Counted from the stretch's first letter, positions 40,275 through 49,894 are shown. The stretch: 64,000 nt of DNA from Burkholderiaceae bacterium 16 (GCA_000955785.1 JYOD01000009.1:88360-152359), one strand, 5' to 3'. Notes: a model not told the origin generated them from the letters alone. Program-made: numbers and translations.

Positions 40275-41443
40275 GCGCCTATCTCCTCGGCGATGCGTTC
40301 GTAGTAGGCGCGCATCAGGTTGTGATAGCGCGGGTCGTCGAGCAGGAAGGCGTCGTGGCCGTGCGGTGCGTCGATCTCCGCGTAGCTGACCGGACGCTTG
40401 TTGTCGAGCAAGGCCTTGACCAGCTCGCGGCTGCGATTCGGCGCGAAGCGCCAGTCGGTGCTGAAGCTGGCCACCAGGAAGCTGGCCTGCGTGTGCGACA
40501 CCGCGCACGTGAGATCGCCGTCGAAGGCCAGCGCCGGATCGAAGTAATCGAGCGCGCGCGTGATCAGCAGGTAGGTGTTGGCATCGAAGTACTCGGCGAA
40601 CTTGTCGCCCTGGTAGCGCAGGTAGCTCTCCACCTGGAACTCGACGTCGAAGGAGAAGCGGATATCGTCGGTCTTCAGCTCGCGGCCGAATTTCTCCGCC
40701 ATGTCCTCGTCGGACAGATAGGTGATATGGCCGATCATGCGTGCCACGCGCAGGCCGCGCTTTGGCTTGACGCCGTGCGCGTAGTAATTGCCGCCGTGGA
40801 AGTCGGGGTCCGACAGGATGGCGCTGCGCGCCACCTCGTTGAAGGCGATGTTCTGTGCCGACAGCTTGGGCGTGGAAGCCACCACGATGCAATGGCGCAG
40901 CCGCTCCGGATACATCAGGCTCCAGGCCACCGCCTGCATGCCGCCGAGGCTGCCACCCATCACCGCGGCAAACTGGCTGATGCCGAACCTGTCCGCCACG
41001 CGCGCCTGGGCGTTGACCCAGTCTTCCACCGTGACCACCGGGAAGGTGGCGCCGTAGGGCTGGCCGGTGGCGGGATTGGGGCTCATCGGCCCGGTCGAGC
41101 CGAAGCACGAGCCGAGGTTGTTGACGCCGATGACGAAGAAGCGGTTGGTGTCGAGCGGCTTGCCGGGCCCGACCATGTTGTCCCACCAGCCCACGTCGCG
41201 CAGGTCGTGCGCGTACACGCCGGCCACGTGGTGCGAGGCATTGAGCGCATGGCACACCAGCACGGCGTTGGAGCGCGCGGCGTTGAGCGTGCCGTAGGTC
41301 TCGACCATCAAGTCGTAGTCGGCGATCGAGGTGCCGTTGCGCAGCTTCAACGGCTCGGGAAAATGCATGCACTGCGGCTCGACAATGCCGACAGAGTCGG
41401 ACGGCAGGGCCAGCGCGGCAAGAGGCGGAGCTACGTCTGTCAT
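40271..41443 (-). CDS. metX: homoserine O-acyltransferase
   Basis: MetX acylates homoserine, the entry step to methionine. The 390-residue alpha/beta hydrolase has the nucleophile motif [28 protein letters not shown] and the catalytic His in [12 protein letters not shown]. In related betaproteobacteria the acyl donor may be succinyl-CoA or acetyl-CoA; sequence alone does not decide. The ATG at 41443 was chosen; the frame runs further up into the leader. The leader carries a SAM-II-type pseudoknot and a terminator, so SAM should repress it. Confidence 0.96.
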   Translation of the reverse strand: MTDVAPPLAALALPSDSVGIVEPQCMHFPEPLKLRNGTSIADYDLMVETYGTLNAARSNAVLVCHALNASHHVAGVYAHDLRDVGWWDNMVGPGKPLDTNRFFVIGVNNLGSCFGSTGPMSPNPATGQPYGATFPVVTVEDWVNAQARVADRFGISQFAAVMGGSLGGMQAVAWSLMYPERLRHCIVVASTPKLSAQNIAFNEVARSAILSDPDFHGGNYYAHGVKPKRGLRVARMIGHITYLSDEDMAEKFGRELKTDDIRFSFDVEFQVESYLRYQGDKFAEYFDANTYLLITRALDYFDPALAFDGDLTCAVSHTQASFLVASFSTDWRFAPNRSRELVKALLDNKRPVSYAEIDAPHGHDAFLLDDPRYHNLMRAYYERIAEEIGA

Positions 41444-41450
41444 GGAATAG

Positions 41451-41468
41451 GCCCGTTGGCAAACGGGC
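41451..41468 (-). promoter_or_regulatory. hairpin directly before the metX start
   Basis: GCCCGTT (41462-41468 read on the minus strand) pairs with AACGGGC (41451-41457). The stem ends seven bases before the metX ATG and covers the only G-rich stretch that could serve as ribosome binding site, so it could limit translation. Confidence 0.45.
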
Positions 41469-41470
41469 GT

Positions 41471-41556
41471 AAAAAAACCCGACCGGCATTGCGTGGACGT
41501 TGCGTGCACATGACATCAAACATGGCATCAACGATGGCGCAGCCAAATCGGGTTTT
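41471..41556 (-). terminator. attenuator-like terminator in the metX leader
   Basis: On the minus strand AAAACCCGA (41548-41556) pairs with TCGGGTTTT (41474-41482), extended by GGC/GCC inside, and seven T follow. The arms are about 65 bases apart and the loop holds further hairpins. It lies between the SAM-II-type aptamer and metX, the right place for premature termination. Confidence 0.5.
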
Positions 41557-41611
41557 GCACGGGTCTTGCGTCCCGCGTGCCGGTGCCTTGCGTGGCAAGG
41601 GTACCGACCCA

Positions 41612-41715
41612 CCTCTTTAGCCGCATTTATATTGGCTGCCGGTTTCCCCCGAATCAGTGACCTCAGGAGTTACCATGCCGCCGCGCGCCCGCAAGCCAGT
41701 CATCAAATCGGCGCG
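41612..41715 (-). ncRNA. SAM-II-type riboswitch candidate in the metX leader
   Basis: On the minus strand CGCGCC (41710-41715) pairs with GGCGCG (41684-41689) as P1. The loop opens with GATTTG (41704-41709), the conserved SAM-II loop start, and holds CTTGC (41691-41695). Downstream stands ATAAATGCGGCTAAAGAGG, very like the SAM-II 3' core; its GC-(TA)-AAG (41615-41621) pairs with CTTGC, leaving UA unpaired. P1 and the 3' core are separated by about 60 bases, much more than in a minimal SAM-II. metX and metA genes are the classical SAM-II targets. Confidence 0.78.
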
Positions 41716-41723
41716 ACCCGCCT

Positions 41724-41729
41724 ATTATA
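41724..41729 (-). promoter_or_regulatory. -10 box of the metX promoter
   Basis: TATAAT on the minus strand is a perfect -10, placed nine bases before P1 of the SAM-II-type fold, so the aptamer would be the 5' end of the RNA. The -35 is not convincing. The same TATAATAG is found at the metK promoter. Confidence 0.65.
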
Positions 41730-41798
41730 GAGCAAACCAACGCGGCGGCGGCGCGCCACCGCAACCGATCCAGAACCGAGCCCGAACCGAGCCCAGCC

Positions 41799-42497
41799 TT
41801 GACGAAATCACCCAGCATCCTGGTCATTGAAGACGAATCCGCGATCGCGGACACTATCCTCTATGCGCTCGCGACAGACGGCATGGCGGTGGAGCATTGC
41901 GCGCTCGGCGGCGCGGCGCTGGAACGCCTGCGCGCGCAGGCGCCGGACCTGGTGATCCTGGACGTGGGTCTGCCCGACATCAACGGCTTCGAAGTCTGCC
42001 GCACCTTGCGCACCTTCTCCGATGTGCCGGTGATCTTCCTCACCGCGCGCAACGAGGAAATCGACCGCATCGTCGGCCTGGAGATCGGCGCCGACGATTA
42101 CGTCGTGAAGCCGTTCTCGCCGCGCGAACTGGCGGCGCGGGTGCGGGTGATCCTGCGGCGCACCGGCATGCGCGCCGCGCAGGCAACCCCCGCGCAGGAA
42201 GCCGCTCCGCCCGATGGCTTCACGCTCGACGCCGACGGCGCGCGCCTGGGCTGGCGCGGCCAGTGGCTCGACCTCACACGCTACGAATACCGGCTGCTCG
42301 CCTTGCTGCTGCAGCATCCCGGGCGCATCTATTCGCGCGCGCAGCTGATGGACCTGGTCTGGCATGACGCGGTCGACACCATCGACCGCACCGTCGACAC
42401 CCATATCAAGACCGTGCGCGCCAAGCTGCGCGCGCTCGACGCGGAGTGCGACCCGATCCGGACCCATCGCGGCATGGGCTATTCGCTCGCACGCTGA
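41799..42497 (+). CDS. creB: response regulator CreB
   Basis: The 232-residue OmpR-type regulator has a receiver domain with the phosphorylated aspartate in LVILDVGLPDING and the lysine in VVKPFSPRELAARV, and a C-terminal winged-helix DNA-binding domain (YEYRLLALLLQHPGRIYSR). The start is TTG at 41799 (MTKSPSILVIEDE), which suggests moderate translation. Gene order creB-creC-creD matches the CreBC two-component system, which responds to envelope and metabolic state. Confidence 0.93.
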   Translation: MTKSPSILVIEDESAIADTILYALATDGMAVEHCALGGAALERLRAQAPDLVILDVGLPDINGFEVCRTLRTFSDVPVIFLTARNEEIDRIVGLEIGADDYVVKPFSPRELAARVRVILRRTGMRAAQATPAQEAAPPDGFTLDADGARLGWRGQWLDLTRYEYRLLALLLQHPGRIYSRAQLMDLVWHDAVDTIDRTVDTHIKTVRAKLRALDAECDPIRTHRGMGYSLAR

Positions 42498-42534
42498 ACG
42501 GCGCCTTCCCTCCCCCTCTCACCTACGGCCACGC

Positions 42535-43977
42535 ATGCATATCGGGCTTCGCATCTTCTTCGGCTTCTTCCTGATCGTCGGGCTGGCGGCTTTCCTCACG
42601 CTGCGGGTGTTCGTGCAGGAGGTCAAGCCGGGCGTGCGGCAAGCCATGGAGGACACGCTGGTCGATACCGCGCATGTCCTGGCGGTGCTGGCCGCCGACG
42701 ACATGAAGAACGGCCGCATCGCCGACGGCGCCTTCGCCCGCCGGCTGGCGCGGCTGCGCGAGGACAAAGTCGATGCCAGTGTGTGGGGCATGCACAAGGA
42801 TGCGGTGGGCTACCGCATCTACATCACCGACGAACGCGGCATCGTGCGCTTCGATTCCGGCGAGGCGGCCGTGGGCGCCGACTACTCGCGCTGGAACGAT
42901 GTCTACCGCACCCTGCGGGGCGAGTACGGCGCGCGCAGCACGCGCGCCAATCCGGACGACGACGCCAGCACGGTGATGCACGTGGCCGCGCCGATCCGCG
43001 ACGGCAACAAGACCATCGGCGTGCTGACCGTGGCGAAGCCCAACGTGACCATGGCGCCTTTCATCGAGCGCAGCCAGCGCAAGATCCTGCTCAACGGCCT
43101 GTTACTGATGGGCGGCGCGTTCGTGATCGGCCTGGGCTGCACGCTGTGGCTGGTGCACGGCCTGCGCCGCCTGCAGCGCTACGCGCGCGCGGTGGCCGCC
43201 GGCGAGCGCGCCGAGATGCCGCTGCGCGGCGCCAGCGAGCTGGCCGAGCTGGGGCGCTCGGTGGAAAGCATGCGCCTGCGGCTGGAGAACAAGCAATACG
43301 TCGAGCACTACATCCACACGCTCACGCATGAAATGAAGAGCCCGCTGGCGGCCATCAGCGGCGCGGCCGAACTGCTGCAGGAGGACATGCCCGCCGCCGA
43401 CCGCAGCCGCTTCGTCGCCAACATCCGGCGCCAGGCGCAGCGGCTGGAGGAAATGATCCGCAAGCTGCTGGCGCTGGCGGCGCTGGAGCAGCGGCAGAGC
43501 CTGGAGACGCACGAGCCGGTTGCGCTACTGGCGCTGATCGAGCAGTTGCTGCACGAGCTAGAGCCGCGCGCGCGCCAGCGCGGGCTGGCCCTGCGCCTGC
43601 TGCCGCCGGCCCACCCCGCGCCGGCGGTGAAAGGCGACCGGTTCCTGCTGCACCAGGCGCTGGCCAACCTGCTGGAAAACGCGCTCGATTTCGCCCCGCC
43701 GGCGAGCGTGGTGGAAATCGCCGTGGAGCGCCGCGACGGCCCGCCCAATACGATTGCCGTGCGCGTCACCGATCACGGCCCGGGCATTCCCGACTATGCA
43801 TTGCCGCGCCTGTTCGAGCGCTTCTATTCGCTGCCGCGCCCTGGCGGCCAGGACAAGAGCACCGGGCTCGGCCTGTGCTTCGTGCGCGAGATCGCCACGC
43901 TGCATCGCGGCGAGATCGTACTGGCCAATCGCGCGGAAGGCGGGGCCTGCGCCACGCTGACCTTGCCCGCCGCGTAG
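42535..43977 (+). CDS. creC: sensor histidine kinase CreC
   Basis: The 480-residue kinase has a membrane helix at residues 5-28, a periplasmic sensor domain to about 185, a second helix near 186-206, a HAMP domain, the phosphorylated histidine in THEMKSPLAAISGAAELL and an ATPase domain with TDHGPGIPDYALPRLFERFY and GLGLCFVREIATLH. It phosphorylates CreB. The ATG at 42535 leads directly into the first membrane helix. Confidence 0.93.
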   Translation: MHIGLRIFFGFFLIVGLAAFLTLRVFVQEVKPGVRQAMEDTLVDTAHVLAVLAADDMKNGRIADGAFARRLARLREDKVDASVWGMHKDAVGYRIYITDERGIVRFDSGEAAVGADYSRWNDVYRTLRGEYGARSTRANPDDDASTVMHVAAPIRDGNKTIGVLTVAKPNVTMAPFIERSQRKILLNGLLLMGGAFVIGLGCTLWLVHGLRRLQRYARAVAAGERAEMPLRGASELAELGRSVESMRLRLENKQYVEHYIHTLTHEMKSPLAAISGAAELLQEDMPAADRSRFVANIRRQAQRLEEMIRKLLALAALEQRQSLETHEPVALLALIEQLLHELEPRARQRGLALRLLPPAHPAPAVKGDRFLLHQALANLLENALDFAPPASVVEIAVERRDGPPNTIAVRVTDHGPGIPDYALPRLFERFYSLPRPGGQDKSTGLGLCFVREIATLHRGEIVLANRAEGGACATLTLPAA

Positions 43978-43981
43978 CGGC

Positions 43982-44008
43982 TTCACACTCACCACACAAT
44001 CGCTTCAC
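43982..44008 (+). promoter_or_regulatory. cre-tag-like TTCAC repeats before creD
   Basis: TTCAC occurs at 43982-43986 and 44004-44008, 22 bases apart, and the point half way holds CACAC (43993-43997). The E. coli CreB site is TTCAC-N6-TTCAC with an 11-base period, so this looks like three units with a degenerate middle. It lies 70 bases before creD, the expected target. Confidence 0.65.
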
Positions 44009-44078
44009 GCAGGCTTCCTTGGCGGCTCACACGGGAGTCCTAAGCTCGCGGCATCGTCACTCCCGCGCGCCTGCCGCC

Positions 44079-45494
44079 ATGAACCGAATCCTGTTTTTCA
44101 AATCCGCCATCACCGCGCTGCTGATCCTGCTGATCCTGATCCCGCTGCATCTCGTCGGCAACGCGGTACACGATCGCAAGCATTACCGCGAAGAGGCAGT
44201 ACGCAGTGTCTGGCAAAGCTACGCCGGCCCGCAGACCCTGACCGGCCCGGTACTGGTGCTGCCGTACAAGGAAATCCTGCGCGTGGCGGACAACAGCGAC
44301 CCCAAGCGGCCCAATGCCACCATGCTGCAGGCCGAGGTCGGGCAGGTACTGGTGTTCCCCACCACGCTGCGGGTCAAGGGCGAGGTGATGCCGAGCGAGC
44401 GCTATCGCGGCATCCACAAGGTACTGGTGTATGAGATGCAGAGCCGCTGGCAGGGCACCATCGCGCTGCCCGACCCGGGGGAGCTGCCGCGCTCGGTCGG
44501 CCATGTGGGCTTCGAGGTGGGGCAGCCCTACGTCGCGATCGGCATCAGCGACACGCGCGGCCTGATGGCGGCGCCCACGTTCGAACTCGACGGCAAGGCG
44601 CTGAAACTGGAGCAAGGCGTGCGGCTGAAGAGCCTGACGCAAGGCCTGCATGCGGAGATCAACCTGCCGTCGGCCAAATCCGCGAAACCCGGCCTGGACG
44701 GCAGGTCCGCGCAGGCGCAGCGCGTGGTGCCGTTCTCACTGACCTTGCCGCTGCTGGGCGCGCAATCGCTTGCCTTTACGCCGGTGGCCGACCAGAACGA
44801 CATCTCGATCGACTCCGCCTGGCCACATCCGAGTTTCGACGGCGATTTCCTGCCGCGCACCCGCAGCGTGAACGCGCAAGGCTTCCACAGCAACTGGAGC
44901 GTGACCTCCTACAACACCAAGGTCCGCAACCAGCTCGCCGGTCCGGGCGACGGCACGCTCGAATCGGTTTCCGTGACGCTGATCGATCCGGTCAACATCT
45001 ACCTGCAGGCCGAACGCGCGGTGAAGTACGGCGCCATGTTCGTGCTGCTGACCTTCGCCGGCTTCTTTATGTTCGAGCTGATCAAGCGCCTGCGCATCCA
45101 TCCCATCCAGTACCTGCTGGTGGGCCTGGCGCTGGCGGTGTTCTTCCTGCTGCTGCTGAGCCTGTCCGAGCATATCGCCTTCGCGCTGGCCTACCTGGCG
45201 GCCAGTGCCGCGTGCATCGGGCTGCTGGGCTTCTACCTCTCGTTCGTACTGCAGAGCTGGCAGCGCGGGCTGGCCTTCGCCACGCTGCTGACCGTGCTGT
45301 ACGGCGCGCTCTATGGCCTGCTGCTGTCGGAGGACAACGCGCTGATGCTGGGCTCGCTGCTGCTGTTCGTGATCCTCGCCGCCATCATGGTGATGACCCG
45401 GCGCATCGACTGGTACGCGGCGGGCGCTGCCTGGCAGCCGCAGCGCGACAAGCCCGCCGCGGCCGGGGCCGCCGAAACCGCCGTGCAAGCCTGA
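44079..45494 (+). CDS. creD: inner membrane protein CreD
   Basis: The 471-residue protein has an N-terminal anchor (FKSAITALLILLILIPLHLV), a large periplasmic domain to about residue 320 with YCreD-type motifs (SYAGPQTLTGPVLVLPYKE, VGFEVGQPYVAIGISDTRGL), and five or six membrane helices at the C-terminus. CreD is the main target of CreB and supports cell-envelope integrity. The ATG at 44079 was chosen; the frame upstream is a shadow of creC. Confidence 0.93.
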   Translation: MNRILFFKSAITALLILLILIPLHLVGNAVHDRKHYREEAVRSVWQSYAGPQTLTGPVLVLPYKEILRVADNSDPKRPNATMLQAEVGQVLVFPTTLRVKGEVMPSERYRGIHKVLVYEMQSRWQGTIALPDPGELPRSVGHVGFEVGQPYVAIGISDTRGLMAAPTFELDGKALKLEQGVRLKSLTQGLHAEINLPSAKSAKPGLDGRSAQAQRVVPFSLTLPLLGAQSLAFTPVADQNDISIDSAWPHPSFDGDFLPRTRSVNAQGFHSNWSVTSYNTKVRNQLAGPGDGTLESVSVTLIDPVNIYLQAERAVKYGAMFVLLTFAGFFMFELIKRLRIHPIQYLLVGLALAVFFLLLLSLSEHIAFALAYLAASAACIGLLGFYLSFVLQSWQRGLAFATLLTVLYGALYGLLLSEDNALMLGSLLLFVILAAIMVMTRRIDWYAAGAAWQPQRDKPAAAGAAETAVQA

Positions 45495-45509
45495 GCGGAG
45501 GAGAACGCC

Positions 45510-46067
45510 ATGCCCACCTACCTCCATTGCGCCCCGCCGCTCGCCCTGGCCGCCGCGCTGGGCCGGCGCAGGGTACCGGCAAGCCTGATGCTGGCCGGCG
45601 TCGCGGCCAGCGTGCTGCCCGACGTCGACATGCTCAACGTCTGGTATGCCGGGGTGCGCTACAGCAGCGTGCTGGGCCATCGGGGCCTGACGCACTCGAT
45701 CGGTTTCGCGTTGGCGCTCGGCCTCGTGGCGGCGCTGGCGGCAAGGCGCTGCGGCTGGCGGCGCGGCATCGCCTTCCTGTTCGTGGCCTTGAGCACCGTG
45801 TCGCACCCCCTGCTGGACCTGCTGACCGACCGCGGCATCGGCACGGCGCTGTTCTATCCGTTGGCGGACCAGCGCGTGACGCTGCCGTGGCGGCCGCTGC
45901 CGCTGACCGGCGCCGGGCTGTTCGGCGCGACGCGCTTCTGGCTGGAATGCCTGTGGATCGGCTTGCCGCTGATGACGCTGGCGGCGTCCGGTGTTGCGCT
46001 GGGACAGTGGATCGAGCGTGACAAGCCGACCCGGCATCGTGCGCTCGCGCGCACCTATGCGGATTGA
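45510..46067 (+). CDS. YdjM-like membrane-bound metal-dependent hydrolase
   Basis: The 185-residue membrane protein has histidine and aspartate motifs of the YdjM/DUF457 family: SVLPDVDML near residue 34, LGHRGLTHSIGFALAL near 53 and VSHPLLDLLTDRGI near 97. Such proteins are predicted metal-dependent hydrolases with four membrane helices; the true activity is unknown. It follows creD by 15 bases with a GGAGGAGAA site, so it may be part of the cre operon. Confidence 0.85.
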   Translation: MPTYLHCAPPLALAAALGRRRVPASLMLAGVAASVLPDVDMLNVWYAGVRYSSVLGHRGLTHSIGFALALGLVAALAARRCGWRRGIAFLFVALSTVSHPLLDLLTDRGIGTALFYPLADQRVTLPWRPLPLTGAGLFGATRFWLECLWIGLPLMTLAASGVALGQWIERDKPTRHRALARTYAD

Positions 46068-46074
46068 GGCCAAC

Positions 46075-46980
46075 ATGATCACCGCTACGAAACGCATGCC
46101 CGATCCGTTCCGGCTGCACAGCGGCCGGAACGCCGCATCCAACCGGCTCGACCGCCTGCTCACCGCGCCCCGCCCCGGCCTGGCGCTGGCCGGCGCGCGC
46201 CGCGGACTTTGCGAGTTTCTCGCCTTCGGCGTCAAGGAGGCGCGCTCGTGCCTGTTCGCGGGACTGTTCTTCCTGGCGGTCTTCGCCGTGCCGCGCGGCG
46301 GCTGGATGGGCATCCCGCGCTACGACCTGCTGCTGGCGGCAGCAGTCGTGATCCAGGCAGCGATGGTGTGGGCACGGCTGGAGACGATGGACGAACTCAG
46401 GGCCATCAGCCTGTTCCATGTGGTGGGTTTTGCGCTGGAGGTTTTCAAGACATCGGGCGGCATCCAGTCGTGGAGCTATCCTGACTTTGCCTACACCAAG
46501 GTGCTGGGCGTGCCGCTGTTTTCAGGCTTCATGTACGCGGCGGTGGGCAGCTACATCATCCAGGCCTGGCGCATCCTGGACGTGCGCGTGCGGCACCATC
46601 CGCCGCACTGGATGGCCGGCCTGATGGCGGCGCTGGTGTACGCGAACTTCTTCACGCACCACTATATCGGCGACTACCGCTGGTACCTGGCCTGCGGCAT
46701 TGCCGGGCTGTATGCGCGCAGCACGGTGCGCTTCCGCCCGCTGGACCGGGAGCGCGAGATGCCGCTGCTGCTGGCGTTCGTACTGATCGGCCTGTTCGTC
46801 TGGATCGCGGAAAACATCAGCACGTTCTTCGCGGTGTGGCGCTACCCCAACCAGCTGGGCGCGTGGTCGGCGGTGCATGTGGGCAAATGGAGTTCGTGGT
46901 CGCTGCTGATCGTGATGACGTTTACCATCGTGGCCAACCTGAAGCACATCAAGGCCAGCATTCACGTTCCGGCGGCCTGA
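46075..46980 (+). CDS. DUF817 family membrane protein
   Basis: The 301-residue protein has about eight membrane segments. It matches the DUF817 family with FLAFGVKEARSCLFAG, FKTSGGIQSWSYPDFAYTKV and NISTFFAVWRYPNQLGAW. The function is unknown. The ATG at 46075 is preferred because GAGG stands seven bases upstream; an in-frame ATG at 46057 overlaps the previous gene. Confidence 0.87.
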   Translation: MITATKRMPDPFRLHSGRNAASNRLDRLLTAPRPGLALAGARRGLCEFLAFGVKEARSCLFAGLFFLAVFAVPRGGWMGIPRYDLLLAAAVVIQAAMVWARLETMDELRAISLFHVVGFALEVFKTSGGIQSWSYPDFAYTKVLGVPLFSGFMYAAVGSYIIQAWRILDVRVRHHPPHWMAGLMAALVYANFFTHHYIGDYRWYLACGIAGLYARSTVRFRPLDREREMPLLLAFVLIGLFVWIAENISTFFAVWRYPNQLGAWSAVHVGKWSSWSLLIVMTFTIVANLKHIKASIHVPAA

Positions 46981-46986
46981 AGGAGA

Positions 46987-47009
46987 GGCGGCCCCGGGGC
47001 GGGGCCGCC
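46987..47009. terminator. GC-rich hairpin between convergent genes
   Basis: GGCGGCCCC (46987-46995) pairs perfectly with GGGGCCGCC (47001-47009). It lies in the 37-base gap between the DUF817 gene and slmA, which converge. There is no T run, so it would be a weak or rho-assisted terminator. Confidence 0.4.
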
Positions 47010-47017
47010 CGCGGCGC

Positions 47018-47677
47018 CTATCCCAGCAGCACGCGCAGTTGCGCGTCCGCATTCTCGCTCGGGAGCTTGCGGAAGCCGCTCTTGGCGTAGCGATGCCAGT
47101 GGCCCTGCACGGTCGCCATGATCAGCGCCGCGCGCACCGGCACGTCGGCGTCGGGCGGAAACGCGCCCTGGGTGATGGCAACCTTGAGGCACTGCCGCAG
47201 CGAGGCCTCGATGCGGTCCACCACCTGGTTGATGCGCTCCTGCAGGCGATCGTGCTCGCCCACCAGCGCTTCGCCGGTCAGCACCCGGGTCATGCCGGGA
47301 TTCTTCTCGGCGAAGGACAGCAGCATGCGCACCACGGCATGCGCCTGGCGCAGCCCATGTTCTTCCTGGGTGGTGATCTGGTTGATCAGGCCGAAGACGG
47401 TCTGCTCGATGAAGCCGATCAGGCCCTCGAACATCTGCGCCTTGCTGGCGAAATGGCGGTATAGCGCCGCCTCGGAAACACTGAGCTTGGCGGCCAGCGC
47501 CGCGGTGGTGACTTTTTCCCCGCGAGGCACTTCCAGCATTCCGGCCAGCGTCTGCAGGATCTGCACCCGCCGCTCGCCCGGACGCGGGCGTTTGCGTGCC
47601 GGCGCCCCGTCCGCGCCTGCGCCCTGGCCGGCCGCGGCCGGAGCCGCACCCGATGGGCGCCCGTTACTGTGCATCAT
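47018..47677 (-). CDS. slmA: nucleoid occlusion factor SlmA (TetR family)
   Basis: The 219-residue protein has an N-terminal helix-turn-helix (TTAALAAKLSVSEAALYRHF) after a flexible 35-residue start and the SlmA-type ligand domain with MFEGLIGFIEQTVFGLINQI and VRAALIMATVQGHWHRYAKS. SlmA binds DNA and blocks FtsZ rings over the chromosome. The gene order argB - HAD - slmA is common in Burkholderiales. The start is one of two adjacent ATGs (47677 or 47674) overlapping the end of the HAD gene. Confidence 0.92.
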   Translation of the reverse strand: MMHSNGRPSGAAPAAAGQGAGADGAPARKRPRPGERRVQILQTLAGMLEVPRGEKVTTAALAAKLSVSEAALYRHFASKAQMFEGLIGFIEQTVFGLINQITTQEEHGLRQAHAVVRMLLSFAEKNPGMTRVLTGEALVGEHDRLQERINQVVDRIEASLRQCLKVAITQGAFPPDADVPVRAALIMATVQGHWHRYAKSGFRKLPSENADAQLRVLLG

Positions 47678-48654
47678 GACCCTATTCTCCGAATTCGTCG
47701 TTGGAGTTGATGCATGGATTGTACTTTTACGTTCACATAACCGGGGCGATTTACGACGCGCGCCCGCACGCGCGGCGCCGATGCCGGCAGCGCTTGCGGC
47801 GCCGTCTTGCCTTGCGGCCGCGACGGCGGGTCCTGCGTCTCGGCCGCCACCAGCGTCACCGAATGCTCTTGCGCGGCGTGCCCGGCATGCTGCCGGTCCT
47901 CGGCGTCCAGCGTGCTGCGCAGCACGGCGTCGCCGCTGACGCCGGCCGCCGCCGCGCTGGCCGGCATCGGCACATCGTGCGGGCGCGACGGCGCCAGCGT
48001 GCGCAGGTAGCCCGTCACCCAGGCAGTGCGAATGCCCGTGCCGGCATAACGCTTGAGGTGGGACAGCGTGTCCTCGACCAGGACTGCCCGGTGCGGCGCC
48101 ACGCCTTGCTGGGCCAGCAGCCGGCGCAACATGCGGCGGTCCGGCTTGGGCCGCAGGTGTCCATGCACCCACATATCCTCAATCGCGACCACGCGCTCGA
48201 AACAATGCTGGATACCGGCTACCTGCATGACGGCGCGCGCATATTGCGCCGGTGCGTTGGTCACCAGGATCTTGCGCCCCGGCAAGCGGCGCAGGTGGCC
48301 GGCCAGGCCCCGCTGCACGCGCACCATTTCCGCCAGTTCGGGGAAATCATGCGCGGCGCGCAGGAAGTCGGCCGGATCCACGCCGTGGTGGCGGATCATG
48401 CCGAGCAGGGTCGCGCCATAGCGCTGCCAGTACTTCACCCGTACCTCGCTGGCGGTGACCTCGTCGCTACCCAGCACGCGCGCGACATACGCCGTCATCA
48501 ACTGGTTGATGGCGGGAAAGATCGCGTGCGACGCGTCGTGCAGCGTGTTGTCGAGGTCGAACAGCCAGACCGTGCGGCCGGAATTGTCGCCCGCGGGGCG
48601 GCGTCGGCGCGCACCGCGCAGGCTGCGGCGCAAGGGCGGGGAAGTAGATGGCAC
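47674..48654 (-). CDS. HAD-superfamily pyrimidine 5'-nucleotidase-like hydrolase
   Basis: The HAD catalytic part (residues 25-235) has motif I VWLFDLDNTLHDA, motif II KILVTNAPAQY and motif III/IV KPDRRMLRRLLAQQG with VLVEDTLSHLKRYAG. This is the SDT1/YjjG-like pyrimidine 5'-nucleotidase branch. At 326 residues it carries about 90 extra C-terminal residues rich in Ala, Pro, Arg and Gln with no recognisable fold. The gene overlaps slmA by four bases. Confidence 0.88.
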   Translation of the reverse strand: MPSTSPPLRRSLRGARRRRPAGDNSGRTVWLFDLDNTLHDASHAIFPAINQLMTAYVARVLGSDEVTASEVRVKYWQRYGATLLGMIRHHGVDPADFLRAAHDFPELAEMVRVQRGLAGHLRRLPGRKILVTNAPAQYARAVMQVAGIQHCFERVVAIEDMWVHGHLRPKPDRRMLRRLLAQQGVAPHRAVLVEDTLSHLKRYAGTGIRTAWVTGYLRTLAPSRPHDVPMPASAAAAGVSGDAVLRSTLDAEDRQHAGHAAQEHSVTLVAAETQDPPSRPQGKTAPQALPASAPRVRARVVNRPGYVNVKVQSMHQLQRRIRRIGS

Positions 48655-48679
48655 GCGGGAAGGAAAGAGGGGGTGAGGC

Positions 48680-48702
48680 GGCAGCGCGCGGCGCGCGCTG
48701 CC
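48680..48702 (-). terminator. strong hairpin between argB and the HAD gene
   Basis: GGCAGCGCGC (48680-48689) pairs with GCGCGCTGCC (48693-48702) over a three-base loop. It sits between the argB stop and the HAD start on the same strand, without a T run. It may stabilise the argB message or reduce read-through. Confidence 0.4.
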
Positions 48703-48714
48703 GGGAGATGCGTT

Positions 48715-49653
<939 letters not shown>

Positions 49654-49894
49654 TCAACAGGTATCATGGCAATTCTGACCGGCGGTGGGCAACGGGTTCC
49701 AGGCATTCCAGACCCCGCATTGGCCACATCCGGCCGCGGCAGGCGCCGATTTTACAAGAAACCGCGCCGCACGCGTGCAGACGCTCGTGCGGCGGTGGCT
49801 CAAAACCGGTGCATGCGTACTGCGGCGCACCATGGCGTCCTATCCACGCAACAGTCGGCTGACAGTTTCCCACCACCGGACAGCGGCAAGAAAA

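Noticed and set aside
41586..41600. The downstream CCTTGC hairpin as the partner strand of GCTAAAG in the metX aptamer
   Set aside because: In SAM-II the CUUGC strand lies in the P1 loop, and a better CTTGC with GATTTG and a perfect P1 is found upstream; the hairpin is kept only as possible expression platform.
47678..48172. An N-terminal extension of slmA of about 165 codons
   Set aside because: It is the HAD gene read in another frame; SlmA begins at MMHSNGRP or one codon later.
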